The translations under genes were made by a program, and so were the position numbers. Below are positions 54,969 to 62,102 of a stretch of DNA of 64,000 nt, one piece after another. A model generated the notes under the pieces. The model was not told the origin of the DNA. It did not search any database and saw nothing but the letters and a program-made list of their open reading frames with translations. The stretch lies in contig NZ_JACJLQ010000011.1 in the NCBI RefSeq assembly GCF_016902295.1, positions 1 to 64,000 of the forward strand, written 5' to 3'. Origin of the DNA: Bacteroides caecigallinarum (GTDB lineage: Bacteria; Bacteroidota; Bacteroidia; Bacteroidales; Bacteroidaceae). How positions within the stretch are numbered: the first letter of the stretch is position 1; each line of letters opens with the position of its first letter.

Positions 54969-55056
54969 CCACAAAACCTTGAAATAAACGCGGTCACATT
55001 TCAATCGAAGTGCGACCGTGTTTCAATTTAAATACGGCCGTGTTTATTCCCAAAAT
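54969..55056. repeat. 22-base repeat array (array D), three clear units plus a degenerate one
   Basis: CGGTCACATTT, CGACCGTGTTT and CGGCCGTGTTT recur with TTT at 54999, 55021 and 55043, exactly 22 bases apart. A more diverged copy lies 22 bases to the left. Adjacent copies form inverted repeats, for example 54991-55002 with 55007-55018 (12-base arms, two imperfect positions). Confidence 0.75.
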
Positions 55057-55170
55057 TCTTTCTATTCAAATCGCCACACTTGGAAAGCTTATAACAAACT
55101 GTGATACAATCAATTAAGCAGGCTGCACATTTTGGTGGTACCAATAATGACATTCCATAAAATCATACAG

Positions 55171-55229
55171 AGGTGTTCCCGTTAATAGTTAAAAAATTTT
55201 ATAAAAACTATTTTTCGAGAACACCTTTA
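55171..55229 (+). terminator. long imperfect hairpin, probable terminator
   Basis: AGGTGTTCCCG (55171-55181) pairs with CGAGAACACCT (55216-55226) at 10 of 11 positions, enclosing AATAGTT/AACTATT. A short T-rich tract follows. It lies upstream of the ligase promoter. A small mobile-element relic is an alternative. Confidence 0.55.
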
Positions 55230-55258
55230 TTATGTCATAACGTTTTATCAATAAATAG

Positions 55259-55289
55259 TTTGAATACTTATAACAAAATTGTATATTTG
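55259..55289 (+). promoter_or_regulatory. promoter of the acyl-CoA ligase gene
   Basis: TTTG (55259-55262), 19 bases and TATATTTG (55282-55289) match the Bacteroides consensus exactly. The ATG at 55330 lies about 35 bases past the predicted start, which excludes the upstream TTG at 55279 as the start codon. Confidence 0.75.
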
Positions 55290-55329
55290 CACAATACACT
55301 TATATTTGTGCACAACCAAAATTTCGATT

Positions 55330-56988
55330 ATGGAAAATAGTTTCTTAGCTTTTATAGAAGAAAGTATCAAGAAAAACTGGGACCTTGACGCCCTTACAGA
55401 TTATAAAGGTGCTACCCTACAGTATAAGGATGTAGCCAGAAAAATAGAAAAACTTCATATCCTGCTGCAGGAAAGTGGTGTCAAACCCGGAGACAAGGTA
55501 GCACTATGCGGACGCAACAGTTCGCACTGGGGAGTCGCATTCCTTTCGATACTTACATACGGAGCTGTAGCCGTTCCAATACTTCACGAATTCAAGCCGG
55601 ATAATGTACACAACATTGTGAACCATTCCGACGCGCGCCTGCTCTTTGTAGGCGACATGGCGTGGGAAAACCTCAATGAAGCAGAAATGCCTTCATTGGA
55701 AGGTATAATTCTGATGACAGACTTCACACTGTTAGTATGCCGAAGCGAGAAGTTATTATACGCCAGAGAACATCTTAACGAAATGTTCGGTAAGAAGTTC
55801 CCTAAGAATTTCCGTCGCGAACACGTCTCATACCGCAGGGACAATCCTGAAGAACTGGCCATAATAAACTACACTTCCGGAACCACAAGTTTCTCGAAAG
55901 GCGTCATGCTTCCTTATAGGGCAATATGGTCGAACACACAGTTTGCATTCGAAGTCCTGTCACTAAAACCAGGCGACAGAGTTATCTCAATACTTCCTAT
56001 GGCACACATGTACGGACTGGCTTTCGAGTTTCTTTACGAGATGTGTACAGGATGTCACATATACTTCCTTACACGCATGCCAAGCCCTAAGATTATATTC
56101 CAGGCATTTGCCGATGTCAAGCCAAGTATCGTAATTTCAGTACCTCTTATCATTGAAAAAATCATCAAGAAGAACGTCCTTCCCAAGTTGGAGACTCTAA
56201 AGATGAAGATATTGCTTAAGGTACCTATCATCAACGACAAGATAAAAGCCGCTGTAAAGGAACACATGATACAGGCATTCGGAGGAAATTTCTACGAAGT
56301 AATCATAGGAGGAGCAGCCTTCAATCAGGATGTAGAGAAACTTCTTAAGAGCATAGATTTCCCATACACAGTAGGATACGGTATGACAGAGTGCGGTCCA
56401 ATTATCTGCTACGAAGACTGGAAACGATTCAAACCAGGTTCATGCGGTAAAGCCGCACCGCGTATGGAAGTAAGGATAGACAGTCCTGATCCGGAAAATA
56501 TAGTAGGCGAAATCCTTACAAGAGGCGATAATGTCATGCTTGGCTATTACAAAAACCCTGAAGCTACAGCACAGGCTATCGACAAGGACGGATGGCTTCA
56601 TACCGGAGACCTCGGAATAATGGATGCTGAAGGAAACATAACCATAAAGGGACGCAGCAAGAACATGCTTTTAGGACCTTCGGGCCAAAACATCTATCCG
56701 GAAGAAATAGAAGATAAGCTGAACAACCTGCCGTTCGTATGCGAAAGTATAGTCATACAGCAGGAAGACCATAAGCTGGCAGCACTTATCTATCCGGACT
56801 TCGACGATGCCTACACACACGGAATGAGTCCTGCCGACATTGAAAAAACAATGGAGGAAAACCGTGTTACACTCAATTCCGAACTTCCAGCATACTCACA
56901 GATAGCAAGAGTGAAGATTTATCCGGAAGAATTCGAAAAGACACCTAAGAAGAGCATTAAGCGTTTCTTGTATCAAGACGTAAAATAA
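55330..56988 (+). CDS. AMP-binding protein, long-chain fatty-acid CoA ligase-like
   Basis: This 552-residue adenylate-forming enzyme activates a carboxylic acid, probably a fatty acid, with ATP and CoA. The P-loop-like motif NYTSGTTSFSKGVML lies near residue 185, GYGMTECGP near residue 352 and DKDGWLHTGDLG near residue 420; KGRSKNMLLGPSGQNIYPEEIE and the C-terminal Lys in TPKKSIKRF follow. The family is long-chain acyl-CoA synthetase. The reading frame continues upstream only through a TTG within the promoter. The repeat-rich surface-protein gene follows 3 bases later. Confidence 0.93.
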   Translation: MENSFLAFIEESIKKNWDLDALTDYKGATLQYKDVARKIEKLHILLQESGVKPGDKVALCGRNSSHWGVAFLSILTYGAVAVPILHEFKPDNVHNIVNHSDARLLFVGDMAWENLNEAEMPSLEGIILMTDFTLLVCRSEKLLYAREHLNEMFGKKFPKNFRREHVSYRRDNPEELAIINYTSGTTSFSKGVMLPYRAIWSNTQFAFEVLSLKPGDRVISILPMAHMYGLAFEFLYEMCTGCHIYFLTRMPSPKIIFQAFADVKPSIVISVPLIIEKIIKKNVLPKLETLKMKILLKVPIINDKIKAAVKEHMIQAFGGNFYEVIIGGAAFNQDVEKLLKSIDFPYTVGYGMTECGPIICYEDWKRFKPGSCGKAAPRMEVRIDSPDPENIVGEILTRGDNVMLGYYKNPEATAQAIDKDGWLHTGDLGIMDAEGNITIKGRSKNMLLGPSGQNIYPEEIEDKLNNLPFVCESIVIQQEDHKLAALIYPDFDDAYTHGMSPADIEKTMEENRVTLNSELPAYSQIARVKIYPEEFEKTPKKSIKRFLYQDVK

Positions 56989-56991
56989 TAG

Positions 56992-58248
56992 ATGAAAAGA
57001 CACTTCACATATTTCAAGATGTTCCTGCTGACAGCAATACTGACAGCAGGAACAATGTTTTCCCCTATCTCTGCCCAGGAATATGGATTGAAAAAGGGAA
57101 GAAACATCTCTTTGAGCATAAATAACCAAAACTCAGAAAAACAAAAGACTTATTTCAATTTCGGACTGTTAAGTAACTATCAGAACCTTAATGGGGCCAG
57201 TATAAACATCATCTCGGATGTGGTTCATCAGAAAACAGCAGGATTCCAGGCTTCCGGATTTGTAAATATTGTAGGAAACAGAAGTTCCGGAATGCAGGTT
57301 GCCGGTATAGCCAATATATCCGGAGTGAAATCGCACGGATTAAGAATTGCCGGCCTGTTCAATATCAGCGGAAGGTCCACTTACGCCATGCAGATATCCG
57401 GAATAGGTAATCTGGCTGGTAATAACCAAAAAGGATTTATGATTACGGGACTTTTGAACATGAGTTCCGTCAATACGAAAGGAATACTGATTTCAGGTAT
57501 GGCAAATATAGCCGGAAACGAACAGAAGGGAGTAGCGATAGGCGGACTTTCGAACGTATGTGGAGGCGACATGCACGGAGTACAGATATCTTCATTAATG
57601 AATATCGCCGGCAATACCAATCAGGGATTTCAGCTTTCCGCATTAGGCAATGTCAGCGTCATAAACCATGGTTTCCAGATGAGCTGCATATCCAATTATT
57701 CCGGCGACAACAAAGGATTGCAATTGGGTATTGCGAATGTCAGCAATAAGTGCAGCAAAGGTGTACAGATTGGAGTGATAAACATCAATGGCGACAGTTG
57801 TGCCCGCCAGGTGGGAATAATAAATATAAAACCTCAGACACGCATCCAGATGATAGTATCAGGAGGAAATCTCTATAAAACCGGTGCCGAGGTAAGATTC
57901 AGAAACAAACTTATCTACACACAGCTTGGAGCGGGAATGATTCTTGGCGGACTTACTGACAAAGCTTCCGTGGCAGGAACATACAGAACCGGTCTGGCAT
58001 TTCCGTTGATAAAAGACAAGTTACATCTCAATACAGACATAGGATACAGCCATATAGAGACACTTGGAAATGCAAATATCATCCCTGACAGGTTGTATGC
58101 CATCCAGCCAAGATTAGGTTTGGAATATAACCCTCTGAAAAAGTTCGGAGTATTCATTGCCGGAGGCTATTCATGGACCAGAACATATAAAAACAACCAG
58201 GCATACTACAAAAGTCCGATAGTTGAGGCAGGCTTAGTATTATTCTAA
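56992..58248 (+). CDS. exported protein with twelve to thirteen 16-residue repeats
   Basis: This 418-residue protein has a signal peptide (FLLTAILTAGTMFSPISAQ) and, from about residue 80 to 270, a run of near-regular 16-residue units of the pattern KGxQIxGLxNIxGNxx. About twelve or thirteen units can be counted. Such a period suggests a beta-solenoid. The last 130 residues look like outer-membrane beta-strands (GLAFPLIKDKLHLNTDIGYSH, RLGLEYNPLKKFGVFIAGGYSW). The architecture recalls the repeat-containing surface proteins labelled LA_2272 type; I am not certain of that name. Function unknown. It follows the acyl-CoA ligase by 3 bases. Confidence 0.85.
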   Translation: MKRHFTYFKMFLLTAILTAGTMFSPISAQEYGLKKGRNISLSINNQNSEKQKTYFNFGLLSNYQNLNGASINIISDVVHQKTAGFQASGFVNIVGNRSSGMQVAGIANISGVKSHGLRIAGLFNISGRSTYAMQISGIGNLAGNNQKGFMITGLLNMSSVNTKGILISGMANIAGNEQKGVAIGGLSNVCGGDMHGVQISSLMNIAGNTNQGFQLSALGNVSVINHGFQMSCISNYSGDNKGLQLGIANVSNKCSKGVQIGVININGDSCARQVGIINIKPQTRIQMIVSGGNLYKTGAEVRFRNKLIYTQLGAGMILGGLTDKASVAGTYRTGLAFPLIKDKLHLNTDIGYSHIETLGNANIIPDRLYAIQPRLGLEYNPLKKFGVFIAGGYSWTRTYKNNQAYYKSPIVEAGLVLF

Positions 58249-58264
58249 AAGATTTTCATTTATG

Positions 58265-58314
58265 ATTAAGCGGTATTTAAACAGTGTTTAAACGCTGTTT
58301 AAATACCGCTTAAA
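58265..58314. repeat. TTTAAA array with a perfect 19-bp inverted repeat (array E)
   Basis: TTAA-centred units occur at 58265, 58276, 58287, 58298 and 58309, exactly 11 bases apart. Bases 58266-58284 and 58295-58313 are perfect 19-base arms around a 10-base loop. The array occupies most of the 68-base gap between two convergent genes, and no other terminator is present there. Confidence 0.88.
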
Positions 58315-58316
58315 TA

Positions 58317-59162
58317 TTATATTAAAGGCGACAATACCTTTTCCGCGCAGGCATAGCCTTCATCATAAAGTTCGGTAAGTTTCTTTATATCCTTCTCGAT
58401 ACGGTTTACAACGACTTTCTTTTCAGGACGGATTGCTATAATCTTTCCCTCATCTTCCATTTTTTCTACCATCTCCAGCTGTTCATTATATACACGGCAA
58501 CGGTTACTCAATAGAACACGCAAACGAGGATATCTGGTATATATGAAATGAGGAACCTTTATGTCTTTCTCTGTCTTACGGTAACCACGATTACGGGTAA
58601 GAACGACAACATTCTTCTCATATCCCTGCTCTATCGCTCTCAATACAGGTATGGAGTCTATAATTCCCCCATCAAGCATTGGCTTTCCATCTACATGGAC
58701 AATAGGACATACGTATGGCAGACTGCTTGATGCTTTTGCTATGCGCAACAGGCGTTCCTTATCATGCTTTTCTTCAAGATAACATGCCCTGCCGGTTACA
58801 CAATTCGTAGTGACCATTTCAAATCGGTTAGGATTCTTCATATAAGCATCATAATCGTATGGCAGGATTTCTTCAGGAAAGAGTTCGTACAGAAGCTTCT
58901 GGTCTAAAATACTACGCTGATGAAAAAGATGTTTAAAGCTTATATAGTTATACTTTTCAAGCATATCTATATTACTGTATTTGGCACGTCCACGCTGATG
59001 TGACATAAACGAAAGTCCGTTACATGCTCCTGCAGATACTCCTACCGCGTATGGAAATTCAATATCATTATCCATCATAAAATCAAGCACACCACAGGTA
59101 AAGACGCCGCGCATGCCACCACCTTCAAGCACTAAGCCCATTTTAGTTAAATCTACTTTCAT
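58317..59162 (-). CDS. patatin-like phospholipase family protein
   Basis: This 281-residue lipid acyl hydrolase has the patatin catalytic features: the oxyanion loop LEGGGMRG (12-19), the nucleophile GVSAG (Ser43) and the acid in MLDGGIID (Asp164). There is no signal peptide and no beta-barrel domain, so it is probably cytoplasmic or peripheral. The family in Bacteroides includes proteins similar to E. coli RssA/YjjU. It is convergent with the repeat-protein gene and separated by array E. Confidence 0.93.
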   Translation of the reverse strand: MKVDLTKMGLVLEGGGMRGVFTCGVLDFMMDNDIEFPYAVGVSAGACNGLSFMSHQRGRAKYSNIDMLEKYNYISFKHLFHQRSILDQKLLYELFPEEILPYDYDAYMKNPNRFEMVTTNCVTGRACYLEEKHDKERLLRIAKASSSLPYVCPIVHVDGKPMLDGGIIDSIPVLRAIEQGYEKNVVVLTRNRGYRKTEKDIKVPHFIYTRYPRLRVLLSNRCRVYNEQLEMVEKMEDEGKIIAIRPEKKVVVNRIEKDIKKLTELYDEGYACAEKVLSPLI

Positions 59163-59195
59163 AACATTTCTCTTTTAAAACAGACACGCCAAATG

Positions 59196-59203
59196 CAAAT
59201 ATA
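59196..59203 (-). promoter_or_regulatory. -7 element for the patatin gene
   Basis: The minus strand reads TATATTTG, 33 bases before the ATG, without a good -33. The divergent M24 gene has TACTTTTG at 59248-59255. Confidence 0.45.
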
Positions 59204-59247
59204 TGTTTTTTCGGGACATTCGGATAGAAAATAAAACATTTTTTTCT

Positions 59248-59255
59248 TACTTTTG
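59248..59255 (+). promoter_or_regulatory. -7 element for the Xaa-Pro aminopeptidase gene
   Basis: TACTTTTG matches TAnnTTTG, 46 bases before the ATG at 59302. The sequence at -33 is a T-run. Confidence 0.45.
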
Positions 59256-59301
59256 CGACACAAATATCATAATATATTAACTACTGTATAATATTTCTGC
59301 T

Positions 59302-60693
59302 ATGTTTGAAACCTTAACATATCAAAATAGGCGCAAGGCCCTGCGCGAAAAAATGAGCAATGGCTTAATTCTCATTTTAGGCAACAATGAGGCGCCTGCA
59401 AATTATCCAGACAATACATACAAGTTCAGACAGGACAGCTCGTTCCTGTATTTCTTCGGACATTCACATCCCGGATACGCCGGAATAATTGATATAGACA
59501 GCGGCGAGGAATATTTCTTCGGAAACGATGTTGACATGGACGACATCATCTGGATGGGTCCTCAGCCAAGCATAAAGGAACTCGCGGAAAGAGTCGGGGT
59601 AAACAAGAGCTATCCTTTCGACAAACTGAAAGATGTTATTGGCAAAGCCCTCTCACAACGCAGAAAAATTCATTTCCTGCCACCATACCGCTACGACAAT
59701 ATGATGCTTCTCGAAGACCTGACAGGTATAAAGGCTTCTATGGTAAAGACTCATGCTTCTGTAGAAATGATAAAAGCCGTTGTGTCTCTAAGAGCCGTAA
59801 AAGAGCAATGCGAAATTGACGAAATAGACAAGGCATGCAATATAGGTTACGAAATGCACACAACTGCCATGCGTCTGTGCAAACCTGGAGTATCCGAACA
59901 ATACATAGCAGGTATCCTGGAAGGTATCGCCGCTTCATACGGAAGCATGACATCATTCGCTACTATCCTCACTCAGAACGGACAGACACTGCACAACCAC
60001 GACCACAGCCACATTCTCCAGGAAGGAAGACTGATGCTGACCGATGCCGGTGCGGAGAACATAAACAACTATTGCTCGGACCATACGCGCACAGTGCCTG
60101 TAGGTGGCAAATTCACTCAACGTCAGAAAGACGTGTACAACATAGTTTATGCTTGTCATGAAAAGGCTCTTGAACTTGCCAAACCTGGTATCACATACAA
60201 ATCAGTACACCTCGATGTATGTAAGGTTCTGGCTCAGGGACTTAAAGACCTTGGACTGATGAAAGGCGATGTAAACGAAGCAGTTGCTGCCGGAGCCCAT
60301 GCACTGTTCATGCCTCACGGACTGGGACACATGATGGGTCTTGACGTTCACGATATGGAAGACCTTGGACAGATTTATGTAGGATATGATGATGAGGTTC
60401 GTCCTTCCGACCAGTTCGGACTGGCTTCATTGCGTATGGGACGCCGCCTGCAGCCTGGATTTGTCATGACAGACGAACCCGGATGTTACTTCATACCTGC
60501 ACTTATAGACAAATGGAAAGCTGAAGGAATGCATACCGACTTCCTGAACTACGACGTTATAGAAAAGTATAAAGACTTTGGCGGTATCCGTCTGGAAGAT
60601 GATATTCTCATCACTCCTGACGGTTCAAGATTTACCGGCGAAAAACGTATTCCTATCAAGGTAGAGGACGTAGAGGAGATAATGAAGAATTAA
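59302..60693 (+). CDS. Xaa-Pro aminopeptidase (M24, aminopeptidase P family)
   Basis: This 463-residue cytoplasmic metallopeptidase removes N-terminal residues that precede proline. The N-terminal domain (1-170) is the aminopeptidase P type (RREKxxxNGLILILGNNEAPANYPDNTYKFRQDSSFLYFFG-like opening). The pita-bread domain has the metal ligands Asp in LMLTDAGAE and CSDHTRT, His in HGLGHMMGLDVHD, Glu in DEPGCYF and Glu in RLEDD. No signal peptide is visible. The C1 peptidase gene follows 21 bases later, so the two peptidases may be co-transcribed for peptide degradation. Confidence 0.95.
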   Translation: MFETLTYQNRRKALREKMSNGLILILGNNEAPANYPDNTYKFRQDSSFLYFFGHSHPGYAGIIDIDSGEEYFFGNDVDMDDIIWMGPQPSIKELAERVGVNKSYPFDKLKDVIGKALSQRRKIHFLPPYRYDNMMLLEDLTGIKASMVKTHASVEMIKAVVSLRAVKEQCEIDEIDKACNIGYEMHTTAMRLCKPGVSEQYIAGILEGIAASYGSMTSFATILTQNGQTLHNHDHSHILQEGRLMLTDAGAENINNYCSDHTRTVPVGGKFTQRQKDVYNIVYACHEKALELAKPGITYKSVHLDVCKVLAQGLKDLGLMKGDVNEAVAAGAHALFMPHGLGHMMGLDVHDMEDLGQIYVGYDDEVRPSDQFGLASLRMGRRLQPGFVMTDEPGCYFIPALIDKWKAEGMHTDFLNYDVIEKYKDFGGIRLEDDILITPDGSRFTGEKRIPIKVEDVEEIMKN

Positions 60694-60714
60694 AAACTTA
60701 AAAACTCAAATAAC

Positions 60715-61911
60715 ATGAACAAATTAATCACATTGGCTGCTTTGGGACTTTGTTTCAGTGGCATCAACGCCCAGGAGGCGAAAGAAGAAAAAGCTGAAGA
60801 GGGCTTTGTATTTACTACTATCAAGGAAAATCCTATCACATCCATCAAGAACCAGAACCGTTCGAGCACTTGCTGGTCATTCTCGTCTGTAGCGTTCCTT
60901 GAATCGGAATTGTTACGTCAAGGCAAAGGCGATTTCGACCTTTCAGAGATGTTCATAGTTCACCATACTATGGAAGACCGTGCAGTAAACTACGTACGTT
61001 ACCACGGCGACGCTTCATTCTCACCTGGAGGAAGTTTCGAGGATATGGTAGTCTGCTACGAAAAATACGGTATGGTTCCTCAGGACGCTATGCCGGGTAT
61101 CATGTACGGCGACTCACTTCCTGTTCATAACGAACTTGACGCTGTAGCAGGAGCATACGTTGAAGCTATCGGCAAAGGTAAATTCTCAAAACTTACTCCG
61201 GTATGGAAAAACGGACTGCGCTCTATCTATGACACTTATCTTGGCGAATGCCCGAAAGAATTTACTTACAAAGGCAAGACTTACACTCCGAGAACATTTG
61301 CTGATGAAGTGCTGAAACTTAACATGAATGATTATATATCTTTGACTTCTTACACTCATCATCCTTTCTATACTCAGTTCAATGTCGAGGTACAGGACAA
61401 CTGGCGTAACGCTCTTTCCTACAACCTGCCTATAGAAGAGCTTATGGAAGTTATGGATAATGCCGTAAGAAAAGGATATACATTCGCATGGGGTTCAGAC
61501 GTAAGCGAACAGGGATTCACTCGCGACGGTATAGCCGTATTCCCTGATGCTACAAAGGGAGCCGAACTTACTGGTTCTGATATGGCTCACTGGTTAGGTC
61601 TTAGCGCAGCCGACAAGCGTAAGGAACTTACAAGCAAACCTCTTCCTGAAGTAACTGTAACTCAGGAGATGCGTCAGACTGCTTTCGACAACTGGGAAAC
61701 TACCGACGACCACGGTATGCTTATCTACGGTTTGGCTAAGGACCAGAACGGAAAAGAATATTTCATGGTTAAGAACTCTTGGGGTGAAGCCGGAAAATAC
61801 AAAGGTATATGGTATGCTTCAAAAGCATTCGTTGCATACAAAACAATGAACATACTTGTACACAAGGATGCCATTCCTTCAAATATCGCAAAGAAATTAG
61901 GCCTGAAATAA
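60715..61911 (+). CDS. C1 family aminopeptidase (bleomycin hydrolase/PepC type), exported
   Basis: This 398-residue papain-fold protease has a signal peptide (MNKLITLAALGLCFSGINAQ), unusual because classical bleomycin hydrolases are cytoplasmic. The catalytic Cys is Cys53 in NRSSTCWSFS, the His is in TTDDHGMLIYG and the Asn in MVKNSWGE, giving a complete triad. Codon use is biased to preferred codons, suggesting high expression. A C-terminal Lys tail (AKKLGLK) ends the chain near the active site, as in self-processing PepC. It likely works on peptides in the periplasm. A strong terminator follows. Confidence 0.94.
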   Translation: MNKLITLAALGLCFSGINAQEAKEEKAEEGFVFTTIKENPITSIKNQNRSSTCWSFSSVAFLESELLRQGKGDFDLSEMFIVHHTMEDRAVNYVRYHGDASFSPGGSFEDMVVCYEKYGMVPQDAMPGIMYGDSLPVHNELDAVAGAYVEAIGKGKFSKLTPVWKNGLRSIYDTYLGECPKEFTYKGKTYTPRTFADEVLKLNMNDYISLTSYTHHPFYTQFNVEVQDNWRNALSYNLPIEELMEVMDNAVRKGYTFAWGSDVSEQGFTRDGIAVFPDATKGAELTGSDMAHWLGLSAADKRKELTSKPLPEVTVTQEMRQTAFDNWETTDDHGMLIYGLAKDQNGKEYFMVKNSWGEAGKYKGIWYASKAFVAYKTMNILVHKDAIPSNIAKKLGLK

Positions 61912-61942
61912 TCGTAATATAGACTGATTACAAATAAATATG

Positions 61943-61985
61943 ATGCCGGTTTAGTTAAATTTTATACTAAACCGGCATTTTTATT
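61943..61985 (+). terminator. terminator of the C1 peptidase gene
   Basis: ATGCCGGTTTAGT (61943-61955) and ACTAAACCGGCAT (61966-61978) pair perfectly over 13 bp, followed by a T-run. Confidence 0.92.
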
Positions 61986-62102
61986 CTTTCTTTTTCCTAA
62001 CTTTACAAAATGAAAAAATCATCGGACAAACGATACTCCGGTAAACCCAGGAACACGCGTTCCGCCATACATCTACTTAAGAAAAAGAAAAAAAATAATA
62101 TA

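Larger units (their letters stand above)
54904..55329. other. non-coding gap between the DHOD-like and acyl-CoA ligase genes
   Basis: This 426-base gap contains a small hairpin (CAGATG/CATCTG at 54914-54942), array D (54969-55056), a long imperfect inverted repeat (55171-55226) and a strong promoter (55259-55289). I see no conserved small ORF. The order suggests 3' untranslated RNA, terminator and then a new promoter. Confidence 0.6.

Noticed and set aside
55279-55329. Upstream extension of the acyl-CoA ligase starting at TTG 55279
   Set aside because: The start would lie within the promoter -7 region (55282-55289), upstream of any transcript from it; the ATG at 55330 fits the family start.
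62010-62102. N-terminal extension of RecJ
   Set aside because: The 31 added residues are a lysine-rich, non-conserved run, and the ATG at 62103 gives the normal family length.
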